This document shows, piece after piece, positions 22,431 to 34,439 of a stretch of DNA of 64,000 nt (within the stretch, counting starts at the first letter, position 1; each line of letters starts with the position of its first letter). Origin of the DNA: Leptodactylus fallax. Lineage: Eukaryota; Chordata; Amphibia; Anura; Leptodactylidae. The position numbers and the translations under genes are program-made. The stretch spans positions 3,813,001 to 3,877,000 of the forward strand of contig CAMRHE010000063.1 of NCBI GenBank assembly GCA_947044405.1. Direction: 5' to 3'. The notes under the pieces are model-generated. The model was not told the origin of the DNA and made no database searches. It saw only the letters and a program-made list of their open reading frames with translations.

Positions 22431-24514
22431 CAGAGGCGTAGCTAGCGGGGGGCAGAGGGGGGGGGCTGCCCCGGGCCCACTGAATTTTTGGGGGCCCACC
22501 TCGGGGCCGCCATTAATACAGCCTTTATTTCTAACTAGATCGGTGTCTGCAGACACCGATCTAGTTACAGTGCTTCCTGGTGCTTAACTGTCTTGTAAAC
22601 CGCAAGCCAATACAGGCTTGCGGTTTACAAGACACTGAGACCACAGACGGATGTCTGCTTCTCAGCAGGGGCGGCGCGATGACGTCACAATATCGCGCCG
22701 CCCGCGCTCAGACACAGACGTCCTGTGCGTGGACAGGGAGGAAGCGAGGGCTCCATTCATCAGGATCGCAAGTAGGTGAGTATGACTTTTTTTTTGTGGG
22801 TATATTAATAGTATAAGGGGTGGATAGGAGTGGGAAATATAACTATAAGGGAGGATTCATTAGGGGGCATTATGACGATGGGGGGTCCTTTATATAAGGG
22901 TTATTGGGGGGTATTATTAATACAAGGGGGAGGTTAGTTATATAAGGAGCCATTAGGGGGCATCATTTATATTAGGAGGCATTATGAACATAAGGGGGTG
23001 GTCATTGATATAAGGGGTCATTAGGGGTGCAGTATTTATGTCAGGGGGAATCAGGGGCATAATATGAGGGTCAATTTAATTTAATGAAAGTGGCACTTGG
23101 GCTTTATTAAGACTAAGGCCCCACGTAGCGGGCTGCAGGAAAAACCATGGCGGTAACATTGTGGTTTTTCTCGCAGTGCTTTTCACAGAAGGTCCGCAGA
23201 GGTTTCCCCTGTGGACTTTCTGATTTCAATACACCTATATGGAAACCGCCAGAGTTTCTGTAGGTATAATTGACATGCTGCGATTTCCAAAACCGCAACA
23301 TTTTTGGAAATCGCAGTGTGTCTGCTGCACATATTTTTCCGCAATGTGTGGATGGGATTTGCTAGAATGCCACGTTTTTTTTCTGTGGGTTTTCGCCACA
23401 TGGGGCCTCCATCCCCACTTTGCAGTAAAATATGCGCAGCAGAAACGCTGCGATTTCCAAAACAGTCGCAGTTTTGGAAATCGCAGCATGTCAATTATAC
23501 CTACTGAAACGCCGGCGGTTTCCCTATAGATATAATTGAAGCAGAAAGTCCGCAGAGGAAACCTCTGTGAACTTTCTGTGGAAAGTGCTGCAGGAAAAAC
23601 CGCGATGCGTCTCTGCCGCGTTTTTTCCCACAGCTGTTTTTTGCTGCGGGACGCCACATGGGGCCTTAGCCTTAAGGTGTTTTCCATCTCATTTTTATTG
23701 ATGGTCTATCCTCAGAATAAAACATCAATAAGAGATAAGTGATTCCCCACTGATCAGCTGTATGGAGAGGCTATGGCGCCTGTTTATATCATACACTGTC
23801 TGTTGATAGTGACTGTGTGATGTAATTCCAGTCTTGTCACATAGACATGTATAGGATGAGGTTGTAGTTACATTACATGGCCGCTATGAAAAGAATGACA
23901 CTGTGTAAATAGAGAAGGGGTCACGGCACTTACACAGGTACCACGGTTCATTTAAACAGCTGATCCTGGGGGTCCCGGGTATTGGAACCACAATAATTTT
24001 TTTTCCATGGTTTTTTTTTTCCCTTTTCAATTAGGAAATACCTGGGGCATTATTAATAAGGGGCACTATTTAAAGGGGGTGCACAGGGAAGTTATTAATT
24101 TAAAGATGCACTTGGGGGTATTATTCATTATGGGGGGGTTATATCATATATTATATAATTGGGGTAGCAGCAGGATGGGTGTGCAGGTGAGGACAATGTG
24201 GGTCAGGTGCCTGGAAAAGTGAAGAGCCAAAGATGTCTGTGCTGCAAACTTTACAGAGACTGGAAGAAGTGGTCATGGCCGTCCAGATGAAAGAGATGGG
24301 GAATGTGAAGGATTGGTCAGAGACGTCACCGGTAAGTCACTAAATGTTACTGTCCTGTATTCACCTAAATTGTCTGCAGAGCCCTGTGTAGAGCTGCTAT
24401 ATACCACTATACGCTCACCGTATACAGATAGTATCGGTATACGAACAAGTCCAAGTTGGGGGCCCACTTGGACATGGTTGCCCCCCCTGTGCTGAACCCC
24501 TAGCTACGCCTCTG
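22431..24514. mobile_element. hAT-like non-autonomous element, 2.1 kb
   Basis: Terminal inverted repeats are CAGAGGCGTAGCTAG at 22431 and CTAGCTACGCCTCTG ending at 24514. Flanking bases (CTACAGT / CTGTAGCT) do not form a clean 8-bp duplication. The interior is non-coding: a degenerate 'ataagggg...cattaggggg' minisatellite at 22800-23080 and a nested foldback MITE at 23115-23668. It abuts and probably interrupts the LINE fragment to its left. Confidence 0.65.
23115..23668. mobile_element. Complete foldback MITE nested in the hAT-like element
   Basis: It begins AAGGCCCCACGTAGCGG and ends CCACATGGGGCCTTA. Internal arms repeat 'cagaggtttcc' / 'ggaaacctctg', 'ttgacatgctgcgatttcc' and its complement, and 'tttggaaatcgcag' several times in both orientations. 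Open frames up to 150 codons come from this palindrome. Other copies: 37323-37604 and partial ones at 10.6, 12.75 and 14.15 kb. Confidence 0.8.
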
Positions 24515-24889
24515 CTGTAGCTGTAATAACTTGCAAAAATGAAGATCTGCCATAAAGACTGTAGACTCATTGCCAAGTGAAAATTACACCCATGTCTTAA
24601 TATTTCATTATATTAAGTTACACAATAAATGCAGGTTGTGAGGTTTTAACTCCTTACATGGGTTGTGCTACCAATGGCATCCCTTATACATAGGTGTGCA
24701 TGCATGGACAGCTCCCTATTCACTTCTATGCGGTTGCTGCGGGTCCTGGCAGTGCTGTAGAAGTGAATGGACCAAGCCTGCACACCAGCAACCCATACAC
24801 ATACAGCATTCAGGGGAACTTTCAGCTCCCCTTTTCCCTATCTATGGAGCACCATAGCAGGACTGTTGTCTATGCTTCTGTACAGGGAT

Positions 24890-25330
24890 GAAACAGAGCT
24901 GTGGTCATACAGTGATGTAGCAGAGCTTTGGTCACAAGGTGTAGCAGAGCTGAAGTCATTTGGTGTAGAGTTGTAGCCACTTGATGTAGTAGGTCTGAAA
25001 CCTGGCACTGAAGCAGAACTGTGATGGTACAGGAATAAAGCAGAACTATGGTGGTACAGGGATGAAGCAGAGCTGTGGTCATACAGTGATGTAGCAGAGC
25101 TTTGGTCACATGGCGTAGCAGAGCTGGAGTCACCTGGTGTAGTAGAGCTGAAGTCATTTGGTGTAGAGTTGTAACCACTTGATATAGTAGGTCTGAAACC
25201 ACCTGGCACTGAAGCAGAACTATGGTGGTACAGGGATGAAGCAGTGGTGAAGCAGAGCTTTGGTCACATGGAGTAGCTGAGCTGAAGTCATTCGGTATAG
25301 CAGAGTTGTAGCTACTTGGTGTGTGGTAGT
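24890..25330. repeat. Minisatellite, about 24-bp unit, 174-bp higher-order repeat
   Basis: Units are variants of 'gtagcagagctttggtcac' plus a few bases. A larger block starting GTGGTCATACAGTGATGTAG at 24901 recurs at 25075. Because the unit is a multiple of three, minus-strand frames of 110-123 codons stay open and give an 8-residue peptide repeat (SSATSLYDH type). No gene context. Confidence 0.8.
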
Positions 25331-26689
25331 ACCTGCATCAGATGTGGGGACAGAAACTGAATATTCAAGGGGCGTCCTGATCCCCCTATGATCTAAGTAG
25401 TAAGTGCCAGGTTGCCACAACTCAGCACAGGTGGTAGGACGGTCAGAGGAAGGTGGCACGTGGCTCTGGATCTGGGACAAGTGTGTTAGAAAAACATGGC
25501 TGCCATTATCCTGAAGCAGTGCCACTGGAACAACAGGAACACACTGCACTCATGTTCTAACCTTATACAACCTCTCTATTTGGGTACTATTTTATAGGTA
25601 TTGTTTAGCATTATCTAGGAATTGTATGTAATCCTATACTGATCATGGTATCGTACTATTTACCTATGTGTTATGCAGTAATATCAAAGCATTACTTGGC
25701 ACCATTATTGTAGGCACTGAAGCTTAGTTCCATGATAATGAATGAGGTGGAGCGGCGAATTATCCAGTTATGTGATACCTATGTCTCTATGGAACAAGCC
25801 TTTTTTCTTGGCAGGCTTCATAATGTAATCCAAATTCTCAGGAACATGAAGGATAAATAGTCGTTTTGTTTAATATCTCTGACTGTTTTAAGATGGGTGT
25901 GGAAATATCCCAGCGATGTAAGATCTCCTAAATCCTCGGCTCTAGGGATTGGTTCTATTGTTTCCCTTTCAATGTTTCTCAAAATGTTTCTCTTGTAAGA
26001 ACAAGAACTATTTACAGTTATATCCAGATTCATGTATTTTTTACTTCCTGATTCTATGTGTTTGCATTCAGGAGTGTGTCAGTCATGGAGGAAGCAATCT
26101 TGCCTGAGTATATATTTACTTTGTAGAAGTATATAGACAAAAAAGACAACAGTCAGAAATTGACTGAAATGACAGAAAGTTGTGGTCATGCTCTTTGACT
26201 TATGCAACGGTCACTGCAGGCAGATGGAGGACTGAACTTTTCTGATACATCCCAGGAAAGACATTTATGGCATATGATATGTGTGAGATGAGGGTCCCAC
26301 TTCAGGGACCTGCAACTATCTCTAAAAGGAGACTTCCCCCACTCCCCAACGTCTATGCCCTGCTACTATATAGTCGGGTTTACAGAAACAACGTAGCTCT
26401 GAAAGGCCCTCTAAGTAGCAAGGCATGGAAGCTGAGGAGAGGCTTATTTTAGAGACAAAACCGCATCTATCAGACATTTATGGAATATCCTAATGTATAT
26501 CCGATAAATGTCTTTTGCAGGGAAACCCCTTTAAGTCTTGCTCCTGGATCACCACTAGGAATGCCCCTTGGATTGTCCAGTGATGTCCCTAAACTAACCC
26601 AAACCAACCACTTTTCGTAAGCCACACCCCAGGACATGCCCAGTTTTGCCAGGATTGTTTCCAAAAATTCCATAGAGAAACTTCAGCAC
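25331..26689. other. Intergenic, no gene recognised
   Basis: Short open frames only. A small inverted repeat near 26468-26516 ('gacatttatggaatatcc' and 'ggataaatgtc'-like) borders a CCCCTTTAA MITE end at 26526. Confidence 0.4.
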
Positions 26690-26830
26690 TCCGATAAGTT
26701 TCAATGAATGATTTTTAATTTTGTCTTTAGTAATGAATATACAGAGTACAGAGTGAATTATTTCGGCCTACATTGGCCTTCATCAGACTCTCCAGTAGCC
26801 GGTGAGTATAGATAAGTTCTAACTAGTCCT
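26690..26830 (-). repeat. Penelope-like-element terminal-type sequence
   Basis: The minus strand has AGTCTGATGAAGGCCAATG followed by TAGGCCGAAATAATTC. The CTGATGA ... GAAA pair with a GGCC/GGCC stem resembles the hammerhead ribozyme core known from Penelope-like elements. The helix next to the cleavage site is imperfect, so activity is doubtful. Confidence 0.4.
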
Positions 26831-26919
26831 TTGGAAGGTTCTCAGAGAAGAAGTCCAATAGTAGAGGAAAATTCCCTCAAAATGCTTGCATGTCTGAAGT
26901 GCTGGGCATGAAAGTGGTA

Positions 26920-27196
26920 TCCGCCACTTGGAATGGTGCCATTATTTTATATGAGGCCGGGGAAGATGAATTAAAAAAAAAAAAACATACTCACCTGTCC
27001 CCAGTGCTCCGGTGTCTCCCAGTGAGGTCCAGAAGTCCCTGCCACACGTCACTAAGGAAAGGACGTGGGACATCACTACCGTGCTGGGAGACACCGGAGC
27101 ACTGGGGACGGGTGAATATGGGTTTTTTTTTCATTTTTTTTTCACCTTCCCCGGACTCATATAAAAACAAACATTTATCTCCGACAACCCCTTTAA
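26920..27196. mobile_element. T2/Kolobok-like foldback MITE
   Basis: Inverted arms: 'actcacctgtccccagtgctcc' near 26990 and 'ggagcactggggacgggtga' near 27096. The right end is CAACCCCTTTAA. Related in design to 13511-13983. Confidence 0.7.
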
Positions 27197-27743
27197 AACA
27201 TATCTCTGACATTATTTAATAATACCCCTTTAAACTGAGAGCAATTGCCAAGTGTGCACACCAGTAGAAAGTACTGTATTGTGCTACAGTTCTTTTTTGA
27301 GCTTTATTTTTGGATTATTTTTAATGTCTGTTTTTATTTCTGTAGAATAGTTGATGAGTTACAGCTAGTACGTAATAGTAGGTTTAATAACTCCATTGCT
27401 ATACAATCTGTACAGGAGCCTCGAGAGCCGCTTTCTTTATAGTATTTGCTTTACAGAATTTATTGCGGTGATAAATCACACCAGTGCACTTGGCCCTCGG
27501 ATTTCTGCTGCATCCTAGGGGAGCCACCCATATTTTTTACATGTTAAGTTGCTAGTTTAGTCTATTAATTCTCCCTGTTGGACTGGAGATGCAGATTTAC
27601 AGGAAACTACGCCTATGAAAGACATGTGAACAGTAGATGAAAATGCGATTTCATGTTTATCCTCCAGGGCCAGGCCGAGTCAGGGCAATAAAGTGGACGT
27701 CACTTGTCGTGATGGCCTGAGCCGCCCTAGTCATTGCTCCATT

Positions 27744-27975
27744 GGGCAGCATGGTGGCTCAGTGGTTAGCACCGCATCCTTGCAGCGCTGGATCCAACCA
27801 AGGGCAACATCTACTTGGAGTTTGTATTTGCCATATTTGCGTGGGCTTCCTCACACACTCCAAAGACATACTGAGAGGGATTTTAGATTGTGAGCCCTAC
27901 TTGTTGTCTATATCTGTAAAGTGTTTCAGAATATGTTGGCGCTATACAAGTAAGCAAAGTAAAATAAATCAATCC
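27744..27975 (+). mobile_element. tRNA-derived SINE (plus strand)
   Basis: It starts GGGCAGCATGGTGGCTCAGTG, holding a pol III A box (TGGCTCAGTGG, 27755-27765), followed by a degenerate B box near 27790. The body has 'actccaaagacatactg' and 'ttgtgagccc', and the tail 'atgttggcgctatacaagtaa' ends in A/T-rich sequence. This family occurs throughout frogs. A second, inverted copy lies at 28935-29190. Confidence 0.8.
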
Positions 27976-28934
27976 CACACATAGTGCCCAAAGTGCTGGA
28001 AAGGCAGCAGCACAGGATACATCTGCATCCCCAGTTTATTTAGGCAATGGTATGTCATTTCAGAGCTTTATGGTTTGGTATATGATTTATTATGATGATG
28101 TATTGGGTACTACATGGTAAACCATAATGGTGGGCTCAGGGCACCAATACGCCTAAGACAAACCCTTCATATACATAGCTGTTTCATATTTGCTGGTTTC
28201 CTTTGGACCTGACTTAGGTCCGCTGTCAGACGTGACCTACAGAGACAGTGACGTACCCTTTGTTATTCAACACTTTCAAGATTTCCAGTAAGGGGTATAA
28301 CTAAAAACTCACACGCCCTGGTGCAAAAGCTCAGCTTGCACAACTTCTTCTCACAACTATCTGCCACATCCTATCCTTACATTTTAGCAACATTTCCATT
28401 TCCCTTTCCTTCTTTATCTTTGGCCATGACTGCCATGAAGATTTGTTCACAATATGTAGATACACACAAGCTTCCCATCATTACCATGGCCCCTTTTAAT
28501 GCCACGGCCTCCCCCACAGAATCCCTCCTTGACTATACTCTACTAACCAGTTGCTATTATTTTTGCCATAAAAGAGTTTATTTTCTCCTTTCTGATAGTG
28601 GAAGGCTGTGCATCATTTCTTCTCACTCCAGTGCACCAGAGGGCAGGGGTAATAAATTTACAATTTAAACACTGATAACCATAAAAGGGAACGAGAAAGG
28701 ACAGCAAAGAAGTTTATCCAGCCCTAGTGTGTTGAGGGTGACCTGTGGGCATTTAGGACCTATTGCAGCTGCGATCACTATGACCCTATAGTTATATCAA
28801 TGTTTCTAGTCCTGTTTAGGCCTTCCTCTGTGTACTATAACAATAATGTCCCCATTCACTGACAGCAAACAGAGATATTACAAATGATGAGACATTAAAA
28901 GTACAGTATATCTGAAAGTTGCATGATTTTGTTT

Positions 28935-29190
28935 AATTATTTATTATGCTTACTTATATAGCGCCATCATATTCCGCAGCACTTTACAGACATTGTCAGT
29001 CACTGTCCCATATAGGGCTCACAATCTACATTTCCTATCAGTATGTCTTTGGAGTGTGGGAGGAAATCGGAGTACCCGAAGGAAACCCACGCAAACACGG
29101 GGAGAACATACAAAGTCCTTGCAGATGTTGTCCTTGACCAGATTCGAACCCAGGACTCCAGCGCTGCAAGGCTAACCATACAGTAATATG
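28935..29190 (-). mobile_element. tRNA-derived SINE (minus strand, 5'-truncated)
   Basis: Reverse-complement copy of the SINE above. The tail 'tatatagcgccatcatattcc' is at 28956 and 'agtatgtctttggagtgtgg' at 29040. A perfect B box (GGTTCGAATC on the minus strand, 29141-29150) is present. The A-box end is missing beyond about 29175. Confidence 0.8.
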
Positions 29191-29430
29191 GCTTTTTATG
29201 TACTATACTACCATAGTTTCCACCATCACCTATTGTAAGCCCTTGTGGGCAGACTCCTCTCTCTTTCTGTACCATTCTGTAAACTATCAAGCTCTTGTTT
29301 ATTGCACTTGTTTTTATTGCCTCATATTATATACTTTTATTGGCTCATTTATATACTATTATGTACTTCAACCTTTATTCTGATGTTCAGCGCCTTATAC
29401 TAAATAATAATAATTAATACAAATAATGAA
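29191..29430 (+). repeat. LINE/SINE 3'-tail-like sequence
   Basis: It contains 'gtaagcccttgtgggcagac', 'tctctttctgtacc', 'ttcagcgccttatac' and an AATAATAATAA tail, resembling the 3' end of frog L2-type LINEs or their SINEs. Confidence 0.5.
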
Positions 29431-29514
29431 GCCAGGTTATATCACATAGAAAACACATCTGAATCAGTATGGAAAATGCCAACATGTATTATTGCCATAT
29501 GATACCCTTAAAGA

Positions 29515-29745
29515 AAACCTTTCATGTCCTCATCTATGTGCGGTATTATATACCGCTAGAAAGCCGACAGTATGCTGAATTCAGTATACTGTCGACTTTC
29601 CCGGTATGTGCCCGGGTGCTGCAGATATTGGTGCCATTAATTTCAGTATCAATATCTCCCCACTGTCAGAAGGGTGGCATACAACCTAGTGTCATCGCTG
29701 GGCAGCGAGGAATGCCCCCTCTGCCACCAGGGCACATACCAGAAA
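29515..29745. repeat. 'gacctttcatgtcctc' MITE, copy 1
   Basis: It has AACCTTTCATGTCCTCATC, 'tatataccgctagaaagcc' and 'gctgaattcag...ctgtcgactttcccggtatgtgccc'. The same blocks occur at 42758-43130 and 43238-43550. Confidence 0.65.
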
Positions 29746-30239
29746 ACTTATGGAGAAAAAAAGATATGGACCGCACATCCCAATCTTATACATTGATCTA
29801 ATGCTTTTCAACAAAATCTGCAAACATGAACATGAGGTTCTTAGTATACATACGTATTGATCAAGGTGCATAAGCCCACTAGCCACTGCATGGCAACCTC
29901 TGTATAGTGGGTCCCTACTCTACTGGGTGTGGCGTCGCACAACGACCACCACCACCGCAATGCAGCGCCCACAGGGGAAGTGACCCAGGGGTCAAGCAAC
30001 ACCCTTGCCACCAGACCGAGCCCCTACACCACACCACAGGCACAGCACCACAGGAGCGACAGACACCATGTAGCACCGCACCATTTGAGCAGATCTCAAA
30101 AAATTCACCATGCAGTGCCGCATGGTGTCTCCCTCTTCATTTATTCTTATTCCTGAATCTATTTTCCCTCTCTTGTCTTTTTCCCTAGTGTTATTTATGC
30201 TTACATTGGTGGTGTACATCTAGGTACAATTTAGGGAGA

Positions 30240-30965
30240 TGTAGCGATGCTACATTTATTTAAAAAAGTAAAAAAAATATAAAAAAAATAAAAAATATTA
30301 AAAGTTGAAATCACCTCCTTTTCCTAGAACACATATAAAAGTACTTAAATACTGTGAAACACATTAGGTATCCCTTTGTCTGAAAACGCCCGGTCTACAA
30401 ATCTATAAAAATATTTTTCCCCTACGGTAGTGGGGAAAAAAAAATCAAAAGTGCCAAACCACCATTTTTTCACTGTTTTTCCTCTGATAAAAATTTGAAT
30501 GAAAAGTGATCAAAGCAATAGCAATTCCTCAAAATGGTATAACTAAAAAGTACACCTGGTCCCGCAAAAAAAGACGCCCTATGCATCCCCGTACACGGAA
30601 GTATAAACAAGTTACGGATGTTCGAATATGGCGACAAAAATTTTTTGCACAGTTTTGGATTTTTGTTAAGGGGTTAAAATGTAAAACCATATAAATTTGG
30701 TATCTATAGGAATTATACCGAAACACAGAATACAGGTGACATGTCATTTTGGCTGCAGAGTGAACACCGTAAAAACTAAGCCTGCAAGAAATGCACAAAT
30801 GAACTTTTTCAAATCTACACCATTTTGAATTTTTTTCCATCTTCCCAGTACATTGTACAGAATAATAAATGGTAGCATCATTAAGATTAAGTGGAAAAAT
30901 AAAAAAGTTATGGGGTTTGGAAGGGGGGAGTCAAAAACAAAACATTCCTCCAGCGGGAAGGGGTT
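30240..30965 (+). repeat. Interspersed repeat family A, long copy
   Basis: Colinear with the 20.6 kb copy: 'cctttgtctgaaaacgcccgg', 'gaaaagtgatcaaagcaat', 'atgcatccccgtacac' and 'acaggtgacatgtcattttgg'. It ends 'cctccagcgggaaggggtta'. Confidence 0.7.
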
Positions 30966-31092
30966 AAAAAGAAGAGGATCCAGTACTGGCCCCTGTGGTA
31001 CCCCACTGGTAACCCGATATACATACCCTGTACTGTAGAGAACATTATCCACAGAATCATTTATTTTCTAAAATACTTGACCAGTCACCAGG

Positions 31093-31449
31093 TTAAAGGG
31101 GTTATATGATCAGTTATATTTTTGGGCAGTGTACTCACTGTCTGATATGAGTACACTTACTATTATACATACTAGCCCCCTATCACACCAATTCTAAGAC
31201 TTGCAGAGCACTGCACTCTACTGCTGACAACCCAACTCTGGGTCATGTGGTCATGTGACCAGCCCAACGCTACTCCTGCTGCTTGTACATGGAGAAGAGC
31301 TGAGTAGCAGAGACAAAGCTCACATATATCCGGCACCCTGCAGCACTCTGAAAATCTATGGATCTGCCATTATGTATATTAGTAAGTGTACTCATATCAT
31401 GCAGTGAGCACACCGCCCAAAAATGTAATTGCCTGCATAACCCCTTTAA
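31093..31449. mobile_element. T2/Kolobok-like MITE, complete
   Basis: TTAAAGGGGTTAT at the left and ATAACCCCTTTAA at the right, with TTAA at both ends. Inverted arms include 'tttttgggcagtgtactcac' and 'gtgagcacaccgcccaaaaa'. Confidence 0.85.
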
Positions 31450-31714
31450 GGACATGACAATTGATTGGAGGGTTGATCAACAGAAGGGGTCGACGTAGAC
31501 TCACACTTGCTAGAAAATGTTTGACGTGTATTATCTTCAACTTTTAATACCTGTTATATCTACAATAGGTCCGGCATTCTTTGCATTTTATAGGTGTCAT
31601 AACTAGATCTTCCTGATACAGAGCTCCAAATCCCCTGCTTTCCGTCACACTAAAGCGATAAAATCTTCCTGACTGCAGCCTCCACTAGGGGGAGCTTAGC
31701 TTTTATTAGTTTAA

Positions 31715-32575
31715 TGGGTATATCAGTAACAACAGGTTATCCTCTACCCTCTGGATATGAGATAGTTGTGGGGGTCTGACCACTGCGACTTCCATTGATC
31801 ATAACAACAGGGGTCCTAACTCCCGTATCCTGTTTGAATAGAGCAGTGGTTACACATGCATGCTGCAGCTCCATTCAAATCTAGTGGGCAGTCCCATAGA
31901 GATGAATAGAGTGGCAGAATGTCTGCACAATCTTTGCTTCATTTAAAAATGAGACACGGGACCCCTGTTCTTGTAATTGGTGGGGGTCCTAGCTATGGAT
32001 AGAGGATAAGTGTTAGGGGGCTGGTCCGGGTTGGTAAGGGTTAACTATTATATGTCTTAAGTCTGTGGTTTGGGAGGGGTTTTCACCTGAGGTTCTGCCC
32101 CAACCTCTGGTGTGCTATTTAAGCTGGGGCTTTTCTCCAGTTCTCTGCTGGTTATACTCTTGTGTTCAGCCATTCCTGTGACCTGTAGTTCTACAGTCTG
32201 ATTCTGTATACTAGCCTTGTCTGTTTTCTCTCTGGCCTGCTGTCAGGATGATTGTGTTGTGGGCTTTGTGAGTGTGTGTACATTGTCCTCCGGTGTTCCT
32301 TTTAGGGCTAACTTCTAGGGTCTCTATTTAGGTTCCTGTGAGGTGTCTTCTTATCAGAGGAAAACTTTGGCGCTAGGCAGGCGTAGCCAGGGTGAAATGT
32401 TAGGGATAATTCCCCTGCTATTGTCCACCTGCCTATTTTGCTTTGATTTTCGTTTATTTTGTCTGCCTTTGTTTACTTCGCATTTCTTAAATAAACCAGT
32501 TTATTTCACATGTTTGTTTGTTACAATTCTGTTCAGAGACAAACATAACATTAAGTTGTGTTTGTGAGAAAACCC
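31715..32575. mobile_element. T2/Kolobok-like MITE interrupted by an LTR
   Basis: The left part (31715-32010) contains 'ggttatcctctaccctctgg', 'gggggtctgacc' and the inverted 'gggggtcctagctatggatag'. The expected right end, AAAACCCCTTTAA, appears only after the solo LTR, at about 32567-32579, suggesting nested insertion. Confidence 0.5.
32011..32525 (+). mobile_element. Solo LTR, probably Gypsy/Ty3-like
   Basis: The 515-bp block starts TGTTAGGGGG and ends TTGTTACA (TGT...ACA). It has a TATA-like TATTTAAGC at about 32117 and AATAAA at about 32489, an LTR-like order of promoter and poly(A) signal. The flanking pentamers (ATAAG, ATTCT) do not match, so boundaries or duplication are uncertain. 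No internal coding region is nearby. Confidence 0.55.
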
Positions 32576-33852
32576 CTTTAAACACTGTGTAGAGTGGACG
32601 TTCATGTTGGCAAAAGGAGTCATTAAAGACGTACTATATGAAGTTCTTGGACCCCAGTACAAAATCTGCAAGAGGGCCCCTATGTGCCCTAGTAATAACA
32701 CTGAGGTCTTTATATGTGGCCCCCTTATATATCAATGCCTGTGTGTGGCTGCTTCCCTTGCACCCCATATAATTAGACCACTTGGACCCATCAAATACTG
32801 TACAGTGCCAGCCACACCACCCCAACAGGTATACTGTGAAAATACTAGGTGGACTCCATGAGTGCAAGGATTTTACCTCTCTGAGATGGTGGCAAAACAT
32901 ATCTCTCAGCATGGCTGTGTTCTGGAAGTCATTTGGTGACACAAGCTGCACAACCTTCCCTCTTCACCACATTCTGATAATCCCAGCCACTCAATGATTT
33001 GGCATGTGCCCAGAAAATTTACATGTCCCTCTTCCTACACATATGTCATGAATTTGCCACCCTTCCATTAGGATATATCCTCAATATGTGATCGATAAAG
33101 GTCTAACTTCTGGGACACTCCACCCATTACCAGAGTGCTTGTTGGGGCACCATAGCCACGTTGGTCTTCACCAGACACAATCTTACCTCCTCTGTCTAGT
33201 ACTGTAGTACAGGCCCATCCACTTGAAAAATCCTATTGTGAAGGACATAAAAGTAGTAACTTAACAACTTCTCTCCTCCGGTCAAGTGCTAAACATGCTT
33301 TTCTGAAGAAGGACATGGACTTGGTGAACAGTACTCTCAAACTCCCATTTTGAAGGCTGTATTGTCCTTTATTCAGATATCCTTATAAAACATCTGTCTC
33401 CTGACAATTCTTTTTGAAAAGGTATGACCAAGTATAGACTTTCACAAGGATGTTCGCACTGGCACTTGACAAACTACATATCTCAACAAACCAGTTGGTC
33501 TTCAAACATGTGGGGATTGTGCAAGGCGCTGGCGGAAACTTCTGTATTCAAGTGCTCCAGTATCCAGCAGTAAAATGAAAACATGCATTGCTTGGAGTGA
33601 TGGAAATTCAGGGATGCGCAGCCTCCCACCTATGATAGTTCATGGGGTTAGTGCTGTTGCTGTGTAGTGCTGTAGGCCTGAGCTCAAATCTGACAAAGGA
33701 CACATTTGCATGAGACATACATTAACATGTATGCTTGTCTCCGATGAAGGCTGGGGGGAAGGGTATACTCCTGAATAGTTGGGTAACACCAACTTTACCC
33801 ATCTCATGCCAGGACCCAGGGGATTGTCGACTACACCTCTGGTCCTCTAGAG

Positions 33853-34439
33853 CAGTGTTTCACAACCTTTTCAAGCGAAGTACCCACTAGTGAAAAAAAA
33901 GTTCCAACCAAGTGCTCCCAAAGTAGAGATTATTTATAAATGTTAACAAAATAAAGCTCCACTTGGAGCCGCCACCTGCATTTATATCAGTTTTGAAGGG
34001 AAGAATAGCAAATCATGCAATACTATTCTTCCCATCAAAGTGATGGAGAGAATAATGGCCCCCTGAGTGCCCACACACAGTATAATGGCCCCCTGAGTGC
34101 CCACACTCAGTATAATGGCCCCCTGAGTGCCCACACACAGTATAATGGCCCCCTGAGTGCCCACACACAGTATAATGGCCCCCTGAGTGCCCACACACAG
34201 TATAATGGCCCCCTTTGTGCCCACACACAGTATAATGGTTCTTGCTTCTTTTCTGAACTGGGGTCAGATGTGACATCAGTACTCAGCACCCAGAGCAGAG
34301 AGGGAGTAGGGAGTAGAACATGAATCCTTACTCGCCAGTCGCTCCAGTGTTCTTTAGAGTAGTGCTTTTGTCAGTTGTGGGCCAAGGGACTGTGGTGCGT
34401 ACCCCCTTGGGTACATGTACCGCGGGTTGAGAACCACTG
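33853..34439. mobile_element. hAT-like non-autonomous element containing a minisatellite
   Basis: Termini CAGTGTTTCACAACC and GGTTGAGAACCACTG match hAT/Charlie-type inverted ends. The left flank CTCTAGAG fits the nTCTAGAn hAT target consensus, but the right flank has diverged. The interior holds the 30-bp array at 34051-34230. Confidence 0.75.
34051..34230. repeat. 30-bp minisatellite, six units
   Basis: The unit TATAATGGCCCCCTGAGTGC followed by CCACACACAG is repeated six times with very few changes (34051-34230). All frames stay open because 30 is a multiple of three, giving overlapping spurious frames of 60-100 codons. Confidence 0.95.

Noticed and set aside
23183..23687. Several 96-150-codon frames
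   Set aside because: Palindromic MITE arms produce them; related copies elsewhere do not preserve any frame.
34013..34323. Frames repeating a 10-residue unit on both strands
   Set aside because: Products of the 30-bp minisatellite, whose unit length keeps every frame open.
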